Source: Solirubrobacteraceae bacterium (GTDB lineage: Bacteria > Actinomycetota > Thermoleophilia > Solirubrobacterales > Solirubrobacteraceae). From it: a DNA stretch of 64,000 nt. The notes beneath the pieces were generated by a model. It ran no database searches and had not been told where the DNA came from. It saw only the letters and a program-made list of their open reading frames with translations. The position numbers and the translations under genes were made by a program. The stretch is taken from NCBI GenBank assembly GCA_031177685.1, contig JAPSGI010000007.1, positions 62,001 through 126,000 of the forward strand, written 5' to 3'. Below are positions 34,955-42,521 of this stretch, one piece after another; position 1 is the first letter of the stretch, and the number at the start of each line of letters is the position of its first letter.

Positions 34955-34962
34955 GGGCGCGA

Positions 34963-34968
34963 ACCCTA
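34963..34968 (-). promoter_or_regulatory. -10-like TAGGGT before the MaoC gene
   Basis: On the minus strand TAGGGT ends 8 bp before ATG 34954. No ribosome binding site is present. Confidence 0.4.
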
Positions 34969-34973
34969 GTGAC

Positions 34974-34979
34974 TACGCT
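34974..34979 (+). promoter_or_regulatory. -10-like TACGCT before the cysteine hydrolase
   Basis: TACGCT ends exactly 7 bp before GTG 34987. It lies inside the reading frame if GTG 34969 is taken as the start, which favours 34987. Confidence 0.45.
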
Positions 34980-34986
34980 CCAGCGG

Positions 34987-35529
34987 GTGCCCGCCGCCAG
35001 GACCGCGCTGCTCGTCGTCGACATGATCAACTCCTACGACTTCGAGGACGCCGAGAAGCTGCTCGCCAGCGCCCGCGAGGCGGTCCCCAACATCCGCACG
35101 GCGATCGAGCGCGCCCGCGAGGCGGACGTCCCGATCGTCTACGTCAACGACAACTTCGGCCGCTGGAACTCGTCGCCGTCCGAGCTGGTGGAGGAGGTCC
35201 TGGGCACCGAGCACCGCGACCTGCTGGAGCCGCTGGTCCCCGACGAGGATGCCCGCTTCGTGGTCAAGGCGCGGCACTCGTGCTTCTACGAGACGCCGCT
35301 GGAGTACCTCCTGCGCCAGCTGGAGATCGAGCGCATCGTGCTCACCGGGCAGGTGACCGAGCAGTGCATCCTCTACTCGGCGCTGGACGCCTACATCCGC
35401 CACCTGTCCGTCGTTGTCCCCACCGACGCGGTCGCGCACATCCACGAGGACCTCGCCACGGCGGCGCTGCGCATGATGGAGGTCAACATGCGCGCCGAGC
35501 TGTGCCGCGCCGGCGACTGCCGCCTCTAG
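34987..35529 (+). CDS. Isochorismatase-like cysteine hydrolase
   Basis: 180 residues from GTG 34987; GTG 34969 is an in-frame alternative but overlaps the probable promoter. The catalytic triad is Asp in LLVVDMINSY, Lys in FVVKARHSCFYET and Cys in TGQVTEQCILYSAL. Such enzymes hydrolyse amides or ether-like bonds (nicotinamidase, isochorismatase, N-carbamoyl hydrolases). The substrate is unknown. The stop interlocks with that of the PIN toxin gene in CTAG (35526-35529). Confidence 0.9.
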   Translation: MPAARTALLVVDMINSYDFEDAEKLLASAREAVPNIRTAIERAREADVPIVYVNDNFGRWNSSPSELVEEVLGTEHRDLLEPLVPDEDARFVVKARHSCFYETPLEYLLRQLEIERIVLTGQVTEQCILYSALDAYIRHLSVVVPTDAVAHIHEDLATAALRMMEVNMRAELCRAGDCRL

Positions 35530-35933
35530 CTCGGCAGGACCGTGACCGCGACGCCGAGGCCCGGCGCGCCGGCGAGGCGCCGGTCGGCGGTGATCAGCGT
35601 CCCGTCGAGGGCGCGCGCGATGGCGACGTAGACGGCATCGCCCGGTGTCAGGTTGTGGCGCAGCTCCCAGGCGTCGCGGAGGAACGGGCGGTGCGGCAGA
35701 CGCTCGAGCGGCGTGGACAAGAAGTCCTCGATCGCCGCGCGCGCATCGTCCTCGGTGGCGGTCTCGTCGAGCACGGCGCGACGCAGGCCCGACAACACCT
35801 CGACGTCCACGAGCTCGGGGGCGACGGTCATCGTGTCGCCGACCTCGCGCGCCAGCCGGACGGAGACGTCAGGCCTCAGGAGCGCTTCGACGATCGTCGA
35901 AGCGTCCAAGACGACGATCGAGCTCTCGTTCAC
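35526..35933 (-). CDS. vapC: PIN-domain toxin (VapC family)
   Basis: 135 residues from GTG 35933. PIN acids: Asp in IVVLDASTIVEAL, Glu in ELVDVEVLSG, Asp in LTPGDAVYVAIA and Asp in LITADRRLA. The start lies 65 bases inside the antitoxin gene; the PIN core begins eight residues after it, so a start much later would cut the first acid. This unusual long overlap implies translational coupling with the antitoxin. The target RNA is unknown. Confidence 0.88.
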   Translation of the reverse strand: MNESSIVVLDASTIVEALLRPDVSVRLAREVGDTMTVAPELVDVEVLSGLRRAVLDETATEDDARAAIEDFLSTPLERLPHRPFLRDAWELRHNLTPGDAVYVAIARALDGTLITADRRLAGAPGLGVAVTVLPS

Positions 35934-36162
35934 GCTCCTCCCGCGCCTCTCGGATCCACTCGGCGGCCTGGCCGGGCCGGATGTTCGCGCGCGGCGGGCG
36001 CGAGGCGAGCTCGGCCAGCCACTCCTGCATCGACGTCCGCACCTGGTCGCGCTCGATCAGCTCGAGCACGTAGTCGCGCACGGTCATGCGGCGCAGCTTC
36101 GCCCGCCGGCGCAGCTCCTCGTGCAGGTCCTCGGGGACGTTCTTGATCTGCAGGTTCGCCAT
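35869..36162 (-). CDS. vapB: Ribbon-helix-helix antitoxin (FitA/VapB type)
   Basis: 97 residues. The N-terminus NLQIKNVPEDLHEELRRRAK is a ribbon-helix-helix dimer module that binds DNA. A linker and a charged C-terminal helix (EWIREAREERERELDRRL) would cover the toxin active site. The gene overlaps the toxin by 65 bp in another frame. A 13-bp palindrome with arms ATGCTG/CAGCAT lies 14 bp upstream of its start (36177-36189) and is a candidate operator. Confidence 0.88.
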   Translation of the reverse strand: MANLQIKNVPEDLHEELRRRAKLRRMTVRDYVLELIERDQVRTSMQEWLAELASRPPRANIRPGQAAEWIREAREERERELDRRLGRFDDRRSAPEA

Positions 36163-36176
36163 GGCATGACATTAGC

Positions 36177-36189
36177 ATGCTGACAGCAT
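36177..36189. promoter_or_regulatory. 13-bp palindrome before the RHH antitoxin
   Basis: ATGCTGACAGCAT has six-base arms around a single centre base. It lies 14 bp before the antitoxin start, where RHH antitoxins usually bind. Confidence 0.4.
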
Positions 36190-36205
36190 CCTCCATCCTG
36201 GCGAC

Positions 36206-36225
36206 ACGAACACAGGCTCGTTCGT
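36206..36225. promoter_or_regulatory. Inverted repeat ACGAAC-N8-GTTCGT before the mcl operon
   Basis: Six-base perfect arms separated by eight bases, 18 bp before ATG 36244 of mcl. Size and arm sequence fit TetR-family operators. A TAGCCT -10-like hexamer follows at 36228-36233, so a bound repressor would block the operon's transcription start. Confidence 0.4.
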
Positions 36226-36243
36226 AATAGCCTCCCGGCCCTC

Positions 36244-37302
36244 ATGCGCAGCCCCCGTGACTTCCTCAAGCCGCTGGCCATCGGCGCGCCGGAGCCGGTC
36301 CGCGAGATCCCCTTCAAGCCCTCGCGGATGATCCACTTCCTCGACTTCTCCAACGAGAAGATGGTCGCCAAGGTGCCCGACATCGCGCCGACGGTGGACA
36401 TCCTGCTGGGGAACCTCGAGGACGCGATCCCCGTCGACCGCAAGGAGGCCGCGCGCGCCGGACTGGTCAAGGTGGGGCGCGAGATCGAGCTCGGCGAGAC
36501 GCAGCTCTGGACCCGCGTCAACGCGCTGGAGTCCCCGTGGGTGCTCGACGACCTCACGACGCTCGTGACGGAGATCGGCCACAAGCTCGACGTGGTGATG
36601 GTCCCCAAGGTCGAGGGGCCGTGGGACATCCACTACGTGGACCGCCTGCTGGCCCAGCTGGAGGCCAGGGCCGGGCTGGACCGTCCGATCCTCGTCCACG
36701 CGATCCTGGAGACCGGCCAGGGCGTGGTGAACCTGGAGGAGATCGCCACCGCCTCGCCGCGCATGCAGGGCATGAGCTTCGGCCCCGCCGACCTGGCGGC
36801 CTCGCGCCGCATGAAGACGACCCGCGTGGGCGGCGGGCATCCCGGCTACCGCGTGATCGAGGACCCCGACCCCGAGAACCCGGACGCCCCGCGTCCCACC
36901 GCGCAGCAGGACCCCTGGCACTACTCCATCGCGCGCATGGTCGACGCGTGCACCAGCGCCGGGCTGCTCCCCTTCTACGGCCCCTACGGCGACATTCGCG
37001 ACGTCGCGGGCTGCGAGACGCAGTTCCGCGCCGCCTTCCTGCTGGGGTGCGTCGGCGCGTGGTCGCTGCACCCCGCGCAGATCGACGTCGCCAAGAAGGT
37101 CTTCAGCCCCGATCCCGACGAGGTGGCCTTCGCCAAGAAGGTCATCGAGGCGATCCCCGACGGCCGCGGCGTCCACATGATCGACGGCAAGATGCAGGAC
37201 GACGCGACCTGGAAGCAGTGCAAGGTCATGGTCGACCTGGCCGAGATGCTGGCGCGCAAGGACCCGGACCTGGCCGAGGCCTACGGGTTCCAGCCCGCGT
37301 AG
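36244..37302 (+). CDS. mcl: Malyl-CoA/beta-methylmalyl-CoA lyase (HpcH/CitE family)
   Basis: 352 residues, the length of Mcl enzymes and longer than CitE. A TIM-barrel lyase with metal- and CoA-site stretches: [17 protein letters not shown] (early Glu-Asp), [17 protein letters not shown], then [16 protein letters not shown] and [30 protein letters not shown] closes the barrel. It cleaves malyl-CoA or methylmalyl-CoA to glyoxylate plus acetyl- or propionyl-CoA, or runs in reverse. Three bases separate it from the ligase pair, so the metabolite is probably passed to or from that enzyme. Confidence 0.9.
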   Translation: MRSPRDFLKPLAIGAPEPVREIPFKPSRMIHFLDFSNEKMVAKVPDIAPTVDILLGNLEDAIPVDRKEAARAGLVKVGREIELGETQLWTRVNALESPWVLDDLTTLVTEIGHKLDVVMVPKVEGPWDIHYVDRLLAQLEARAGLDRPILVHAILETGQGVVNLEEIATASPRMQGMSFGPADLAASRRMKTTRVGGGHPGYRVIEDPDPENPDAPRPTAQQDPWHYSIARMVDACTSAGLLPFYGPYGDIRDVAGCETQFRAAFLLGCVGAWSLHPAQIDVAKKVFSPDPDEVAFAKKVIEAIPDGRGVHMIDGKMQDDATWKQCKVMVDLAEMLARKDPDLAEAYGFQPA

Positions 37303-37305
37303 TCC

Positions 37306-38508
37306 ATGCGGTTCTACGAGTACGAGAGCAAGGAGATCGTCCGGCGCGCCGGGATCCCGACCTCCAAGGGCGGGTTCGCGAAGACGGCGCAGGAGGCGCG
37401 CGCGCGGGCCGAGGAGGTCGGCGGGCCGGTCGTGATCAAGTCGCAGGTGCTGACCGGCGGCCGGATGAAGGCGGGCGGCGTCCAGTTCGCGGACGCGCCC
37501 GACGAGGCGGCCGAGCACGCGGCCCGGATCCTGGAGCTGGAGATCAACGGCCACATGCCCCGCGGCGTGCTGGTGGACGGGCGCGTCGAGGTGGCGCAGG
37601 AGTACTACGCGGGCGTCGTGTGGGACGGCCTGCGCAAGCAGCCGGTGATGCTGTTCTCCGACATGGGCGGCATCGACATCGAGGAGGTGGCCGAGCGCCA
37701 CCCCGACCACGTCGGCCGCGGACACTTCTCCAACGTGCTGCCGTTCTCCGACTTCCAGGCCAAGCAGGTGATCGCCTCCGTCGGCGTGACGGGCCGCGCC
37801 CTGACCCGCCTGACGCCGATCCTGACCCGGCTCGCGCGGCTCTTCGTGCAGCGCGACATGACGCTGGCGGAGATCAACCCGCTGGCCCAGCTCGCGGACG
37901 GCAGCTTCGTGGCCGTGGACGCCCACATGGAGATGGAGAACGAGGCGCGCGGGCGCCACGCGGAGCTGCTGGCCGACCTCGGCGTGGGCGAGGAGGAGAC
38001 GCGCGAGGCCCGCGAGGCCACGCCGTTCGAGATCGCCGGTGAGGAGGTGGACGCCCAGGACCATCGCGGCGTGGCGGGCAACGTGACGGAGTTCGACGGC
38101 AACCTCGGCCTGGTGATCGGCGCGGGGGGCGGCTCGCTGACGCTGTTCGACGCCGTGCGCGCGCACGGCGGCAAGCCGGCCAACTACTGCGAGATCGGCG
38201 GCAACCCGAGCGTGGCCAAGGCGTGCGGCCTGGCCAAGCTGGTGCTCCAAAAGCCCGGCGTGGAGAAGATCGCCGTGATGATGTCGATCGTCTCCAACAC
38301 CCGCGTGGACATCGTGGCGCGCGGCGTGATCAAGGCGTGCGTGGAGCTCGGCTACGAGCCGGCCGACAAGATCGCGATCTTCCGGATCCCCGGCGCGTGG
38401 GAGGAGGAGGGCTTCAAGATCCTCGAGCGCTACGGCGTGCCCTACGCCGACCGGACGGTGTCCCTCAACGAGGCCGCCAAGCGCGCCGCGGAGGCCGTGC
38501 CGGCATGA
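37306..38508 (+). CDS. mtkA: Malate-CoA ligase-like ATP-grasp (beta) subunit
   Basis: 400 residues. The ATP-grasp domain of succinyl-CoA synthetase beta: YESKEIVRRAGIPTSKGG at the N-terminus, VVIKSQVLTGGRMKAGG for nucleotide binding, AEINPLAQLADG for Mg, and the C-terminal CoA-ligase module with NYCEIGGNPSV. The gene order after a malyl-CoA lyase matches malate thiokinase of serine-cycle bacteria, so malate rather than succinate is favoured, but the specificity is inferred from context only. It overlaps the alpha gene by four bases. Confidence 0.85.
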   Translation: MRFYEYESKEIVRRAGIPTSKGGFAKTAQEARARAEEVGGPVVIKSQVLTGGRMKAGGVQFADAPDEAAEHAARILELEINGHMPRGVLVDGRVEVAQEYYAGVVWDGLRKQPVMLFSDMGGIDIEEVAERHPDHVGRGHFSNVLPFSDFQAKQVIASVGVTGRALTRLTPILTRLARLFVQRDMTLAEINPLAQLADGSFVAVDAHMEMENEARGRHAELLADLGVGEEETREAREATPFEIAGEEVDAQDHRGVAGNVTEFDGNLGLVIGAGGGSLTLFDAVRAHGGKPANYCEIGGNPSVAKACGLAKLVLQKPGVEKIAVMMSIVSNTRVDIVARGVIKACVELGYEPADKIAIFRIPGAWEEEGFKILERYGVPYADRTVSLNEAAKRAAEAVPA

Positions 38509-39428
38509 GCATCCTCGTCGACGCGGGCACCACCTTCATCGTCCAGGGCATCACGGGCCGCGAGGCGGTGAATCTCACGAGAGAGTGCCTGGACTACGGC
38601 GTCGGCGCGAGCATCGTGGGCGGCGTGACGCCCGGGCGCAAGGGGCGCGACGTCCACGGCGTACCGGTGTTCGACACCGTCGCGCAGGCGGTCGAGCACC
38701 ACGGCGGGCCGATCGACGGCTCGGTGGTCACCGTCCCGCCCGCCTTCACCAAGGACGCGGTGTTCGAGGCGATCGCGGGCGGCGTGAAGCTCGTGGTGAT
38801 CGTCACCGAGCGCATCCCGCGCGCCGACGTGGCCGCGATGGTCGAGTTCGCCGCGATGCACGACGCCCGCATCATCGGCCCCAACTGCCTGGGAATCATC
38901 GTGCCCGACGTGATCAAGATGGGCGGCATCGGCGGCCCGGCCAAGGACGCCGCCAAGGCGTACTCCCCCGGCCCGGTCGGCGTGATGTCGCGCTCGGGCG
39001 GCATGACCACCGAGATCTCCTCCACGTTGACCGCGGCCGGCCTCGGCCAGTCCACCGCCGTCTCGATCGGCGGCGACGCGATCATCGGCTCCACCTACGC
39101 CGAGCTGATGGCGCTGTTCGCGGCGGACGGCCAGACCGAGGCGATCGTCATCTACACCGAGCCCGGCGGGCGGATGGAGGCCCAGCTGGCGCAGTGGGTG
39201 GCGGAGAACGGCGACCCGCTGCCCATCGTGGCCTTCATGGCGGGGCGCTTCATGGACGAGATGCCCGGGATGAGCTTCGGCCACGCCGGCACGATCGTCG
39301 AGGGCAAGGAGGACACGGCGAGCGAGAAGATCGCCCGCCTGGCCGCCGCGGGGATCGTGGTGGCCGAGCGCATCGAGGAGATCCCCGACCTCGTGCGCTC
39401 CAAGCTGGCGGAGAGGACCGCGGCATGA
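38505..39428 (+). CDS. mtkB: Malate-CoA ligase-like alpha subunit
   Basis: 307 residues. The CoA-binding Rossmann domain starts FIVQGITGREAVNLTREC, with VGGVTPGRKG. The phosphorylated His of the family lies in MSFGHAGTIVEG. RSGGMTTEISSTLTAAGLGQ and GPNCLGIIVPD are standard alpha-subunit stretches. It forms the active ligase with the beta subunit. Overlaps on both sides (ATGA) make mtkA-mtkB-ferredoxin one translational unit. Succinate, malate or a methylated C5 acid could be the substrate; position beside the lyase favours malate or methylmalate. Confidence 0.86.
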   Translation: MSILVDAGTTFIVQGITGREAVNLTRECLDYGVGASIVGGVTPGRKGRDVHGVPVFDTVAQAVEHHGGPIDGSVVTVPPAFTKDAVFEAIAGGVKLVVIVTERIPRADVAAMVEFAAMHDARIIGPNCLGIIVPDVIKMGGIGGPAKDAAKAYSPGPVGVMSRSGGMTTEISSTLTAAGLGQSTAVSIGGDAIIGSTYAELMALFAADGQTEAIVIYTEPGGRMEAQLAQWVAENGDPLPIVAFMAGRFMDEMPGMSFGHAGTIVEGKEDTASEKIARLAAAGIVVAERIEEIPDLVRSKLAERTAA

Positions 39429-39673
39429 GGCAGGACGCGCTGTTCATCGGCATCGAGGTCGACGACGAGATCGCCCGCAACAAGGAGGTCGCGGTCAAGC
39501 TCGCCGAGGTCTGCCCCGTCGACATCTACGCCCAGGGCGAGGACGGCGGCGTGCGCATCGTCGATGCGAACGTCGACGAGTGCGTGCTGTGCGAGCTGTG
39601 CCTGGACGCCGCCCCGAACGGGACCGTGCGCGTGCTCAAGCTGTACGAGGACGGCGCCGTCCTGTCGCACTGA
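39425..39673 (+). CDS. FixX-like single [4Fe-4S] ferredoxin in the mcl-mtk operon
   Basis: 82 residues. Four cysteines only: Cys30 in VCPVDIYAQ, and Cys53, Cys56, Cys59 in ECVLCELC. The order C-P first and C-x2-C-x2-C second is that of FixX and the ferredoxin part of ETF-quinone oxidoreductase, giving one [4Fe-4S] cluster. An A-P-N-G-T stretch follows, also as in FixX. The four-base overlap with mtkB places it firmly in the malyl-CoA operon. Its redox partner there is unknown. FixX normally serves ETF-linked acyl-CoA dehydrogenation. Confidence 0.8.
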   Translation: MRQDALFIGIEVDDEIARNKEVAVKLAEVCPVDIYAQGEDGGVRIVDANVDECVLCELCLDAAPNGTVRVLKLYEDGAVLSH

Positions 39674-39747
39674 GGCCGCTACCCTCGGCGCCTCGGCGTG
39701 TTGGTTGCAGGGATTCGACGCGACGGCCGACATATGTGTACGTGCCC

Positions 39748-40542
39748 ATGCGAATGATCCTGCTCGCCCTGCTCGCGCTCGCGCTGGCCGCCACGCCCGC
39801 GGCGGCGGGCTCGCGGGTCGTCGACCGCCCCGCGGCGCGCGAGGCGCTCGCGAGCGGCGCCGGGGGCGCGCGCGCGGCCCACTCCCGGGCCGCGGCGCGA
39901 ATCCGGCGGCCCACCTGGGTCAGCCGCGTCGTGGTCACCGAGTACTACCCCGTGCCGGAGCGCTTCTTCGTCGGCCGCCGCGTGCGTGCGCCCGGCCTCC
40001 CCGGCCTGCACCGCATCGACTGGCTGTACTCCGCGCGCGGACTGACCATGGAGGGCGACGGCGTCGGCCTCGACGGGCGGCGCTACTCCATCGAGAGCGT
40101 GGGCCGCGGCGGCTGGGTCGACCGCCTGGGCCGGCGCTCGTGCATCGGCTGCGCGCGCGGCGTGTTCTGGCGCGCCGGCGGCTTCTACCGCAACAGCGCC
40201 AACCGCCTCACCTTCCCGCTGGAGGCCGGCGGCTGGTTCAACGGGGCCGGGCGCCGCTGGGTTCCGCTGCCCGGCGTCAGCTTCGACACGGGCCCCTCGC
40301 TGGACCTGGAGTACTACGCATCGCTCGCCGTCGACCCGCGCGTGATCCCGCTCGGCAGCCGCGTCTACATCCCCTATTACGCCAAGCGCAAGCTGGGCAA
40401 CGGCTGGTTCATCGCCGAAGATACGGGCGGCGCGATCGGCGGACGCCACGTCGACGTGTACCGGCCGGCCCCCGCCTCGGTCGACGAGCACGGCCGCACG
40501 CTGCGCGGCCAGCGCATCTACGTCGTCCCGCCGCGGCGCTAG
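39748..40542 (+). CDS. Secreted 3D-domain (double-psi barrel) cell-wall protein
   Basis: 264 residues from ATG 39748. Signal peptide MILLALLALALAATPAAA, a basic linker, then a beta-rich region with paired Cys (SCIGCARG). The C-terminal 3D domain carries its acids in VIPLGSRVYIPYY, IAEDTGGAI and RHVDVYRP. These three Asp define the MltA/RlpA-like barrel that acts on peptidoglycan. It lies next to a polysaccharide deacetylase, so both probably remodel the envelope. The upstream in-frame extension has no start with a signal peptide and is not used. Confidence 0.85.
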   Translation: MRMILLALLALALAATPAAAGSRVVDRPAAREALASGAGGARAAHSRAAARIRRPTWVSRVVVTEYYPVPERFFVGRRVRAPGLPGLHRIDWLYSARGLTMEGDGVGLDGRRYSIESVGRGGWVDRLGRRSCIGCARGVFWRAGGFYRNSANRLTFPLEAGGWFNGAGRRWVPLPGVSFDTGPSLDLEYYASLAVDPRVIPLGSRVYIPYYAKRKLGNGWFIAEDTGGAIGGRHVDVYRPAPASVDEHGRTLRGQRIYVVPPRR

Positions 40543-40543
40543 C

Positions 40544-41722
40544 GTGCGCAGCTTGCCGATCGTCCTCGTCATCGCCGCGCTCGCCGCGCTGCTCGCCGCG
40601 CCCGCGGCGCACGCCGCCACGGACGGCCGCGACGCCCCGCGCTCGCCGCTGGACCTCGCGTCGGCGACGCTGCGCCAGGACGGCGACCGCCTCGTGTTCA
40701 CGGTGCGCACGCGCGGCCAGTGGGCCTCGCGGGCACTGACCTCGCGGACCGGGCGCTCGCTGTGCCTGACGCTCGCCCAGCGCTCGCGCAGCTTCGTGTG
40801 CGCGAGCGCGACGGCCGGCGGCCGGCCCGCGCTCACCGTCAACGGGCCGGGCGGGACTCCGGCGCCGCTGCGCGCCGCGATCGACCGGCCCGACCTGCGC
40901 ACGCTCACCGCCCGCTTCCCGGCGCGTTCCGCCGGGATCGCCACGGGCGCCTTGCGCTGGACGGTCACCTCGACGTGGGCCGATTCGGCCGGCTGCGCCA
41001 CAACGGCGCCCGGCTGCAACGACCGCCTGCCGAACCGCGGCGCGATCGGCGCGCGCCTGCTGCCGCCCGCGCCCACGGGCTGCGCGGCCAGCGGCGCCTC
41101 GTACCGGACCAACGGCCCGCGCGACCGGCGCGCGGTGGCGCTGACCTTCGACGACGGCCCCGGGCCCTACACCGCGCGCGTGCTGGACATCCTGCGCCGC
41201 GCGGGCGCCAAGGGCACCTTCTTCGTGATCGGCCAGCAGGTGAGCGGCGGCCGCGGCGTCCTGCGCCGCGCGCTGCGCGAGGGCCACGCGCTGGCCAACC
41301 ACTCGTGGAACCACGCGAACCTGTCGGGCGGCGGCCTCGGACAGCTGCGCGCCACCAACGCGGCGATCCGGCGCGCCACCGGCTACACGCCGTGCCTGTT
41401 CCGCGCGCCCTACGGCGCGGTGAGCGGCACGCTGATCGGTCAGGCGCGCTCGCTGGGGATGCTCACGATCCAGTGGGACGTGGACCCGCGCGACTGGGCG
41501 CGGCCCGGCGCCGGCGCGATCCAGGCCGGCGGGCCGGGGGCCGGCGCGGCGCGGGTCCTGGGCGGGTCGCGCTCCGGCTCGATCGTCGTCATGCACGACG
41601 GCGGCGGCCCGCGCGACCAGACGGTCGCCGCGCTGCCCGGCATGATCGCCACGCTGCGGCGCCGCGGCTATCGCCTGGTGACGGTGACCGAGCTGCTCGG
41701 GCTGCGCCCGAAGTACGGCTGA
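40544..41722 (+). CDS. Secreted polysaccharide deacetylase (NodB/CE4)
   Basis: 392 residues, start GTG 40544 one base after the previous stop. Signal peptide with LPIVLVIAALAALLAA, then a 170-residue Arg/Thr-rich beta domain of unknown role. The NodB domain has all motifs: TFDDGPGPYT, HSWNHANL, RAPYGAVSG, DVDPRDW and VVMHDGGG. Metal is bound by Asp and the two His. It would deacetylate peptidoglycan or another N-acetyl glycan outside the membrane. The N-terminal domain may bind the polymer. Confidence 0.9.
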   Translation: MRSLPIVLVIAALAALLAAPAAHAATDGRDAPRSPLDLASATLRQDGDRLVFTVRTRGQWASRALTSRTGRSLCLTLAQRSRSFVCASATAGGRPALTVNGPGGTPAPLRAAIDRPDLRTLTARFPARSAGIATGALRWTVTSTWADSAGCATTAPGCNDRLPNRGAIGARLLPPAPTGCAASGASYRTNGPRDRRAVALTFDDGPGPYTARVLDILRRAGAKGTFFVIGQQVSGGRGVLRRALREGHALANHSWNHANLSGGGLGQLRATNAAIRRATGYTPCLFRAPYGAVSGTLIGQARSLGMLTIQWDVDPRDWARPGAGAIQAGGPGAGAARVLGGSRSGSIVVMHDGGGPRDQTVAALPGMIATLRRRGYRLVTVTELLGLRPKYG

Positions 41723-41723
41723 G

Positions 41724-42341
41724 TCAGTCGATCAGGCGGCGGCGCAGCGCCGTGGCGATCGCGTGCACGCGGTTGCGACTCTCGAGCTTGCGCATCGCGC
41801 TCTCCGCGTAGGAGCGGATCGTCGCCGGGCTGAGGAACAGCTCCTGTCCCGCCGCCTCGGTGGTCATGCCGTCGGCCAGGAGCTGGAGCACCTGGGCCTC
41901 GCGCGCCGACAGGGCCACCCCTTCGCGCTCCCGGCGGTCCAGCAGGCTGGACGTCAGCTGGGCGTCGACGAACGGCCGGCCGGCCGCCACGGCGCGCACG
42001 GCGCGCACCACGTCGGAGGTGGGCGCCGACTTGAGCACGAAGCCGTTCGCGCCCGCCTCCAGCGCCTGGTCCAGCAGGCCCGGGTCGTCGAAGGCGGTGT
42101 AGAAGACGACCTGCGGCGGGGATTCGAAGGTGCGCAGCTCGGCGCAGCACTCCAGCCCGCCCATGCCGGGCATCTGGATGTCCATGACCACGACGTCGGG
42201 GAGCCGGTTGCGGCCGATGCGCATCCCCTCGTGCGGGTCGGTCGCCTGCCCGACCACCTCGATGTCCTCCTCGCCGGCCAGCGCGCCGGCCAAGCCCTTG
42301 CAGAGGACCGGATGGTCGTCTACGACCAGGCAGCGGATCAT
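41724..42341 (-). CDS. NarL/LuxR-family response regulator
   Basis: 205 residues from ATG 42341; an earlier in-frame start (42395) would add a region without receiver homology. Receiver domain with Asp8-Asp9, phospho-acceptor Asp54 in VVVMDIQMPGMGG and Lys in FVLKSAP. The C-terminal LuxR helix-turn-helix is LSAREAQVLQLLADGMTTEA and SPATIRSYAESAMRKL. No histidine kinase of the HisKA_3 type is nearby. The gene is divergent from the sigma-factor fusion and convergent with the deacetylase (one base between stops). Confidence 0.9.
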   Translation of the reverse strand: MIRCLVVDDHPVLCKGLAGALAGEEDIEVVGQATDPHEGMRIGRNRLPDVVVMDIQMPGMGGLECCAELRTFESPPQVVFYTAFDDPGLLDQALEAGANGFVLKSAPTSDVVRAVRAVAAGRPFVDAQLTSSLLDRREREGVALSAREAQVLQLLADGMTTEAAGQELFLSPATIRSYAESAMRKLESRNRVHAIATALRRRLID

Positions 42342-42399
42342 CTCGCGGTCGGTTCCGCTTTCGGCATTCGCGTCAATCGTCCCTGACCCGCCCAATTAG

Positions 42400-42413
42400 G
42401 ACACCTCCGTGTC
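42400..42413. promoter_or_regulatory. Short inverted repeat GACAC-ctcc-GTGTC between the regulator and sigma genes
   Basis: Five-base perfect arms lie 59 bp from the response-regulator start and 108 bp from the sigma start. It may be an operator for either divergent gene. Nothing else was noted in this 180-bp gap. Confidence 0.3.
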
Positions 42414-42521
42414 GGAAGCTAGCGCTCGGTGCGGACGCCGTCGAGCCCGCACGGCAAATCGAGGGTAGAGACACCGCAGAATGCGGAGGGACGGGCGACC
42501 TCGGACGCCGAGACAGGCGGT

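Noticed and set aside
39580-39747. Upstream extension of the 3D-domain protein
   Set aside because: It would overlap the ferredoxin gene and bury the signal peptide; ATG 39748 gives a clean signal sequence.
42429-42521. Earlier GTG start for the sigma fusion
   Set aside because: The added residues have no sigma homology and would reach close to the inverted repeat; ATG 42522 is preferred, though not proven.
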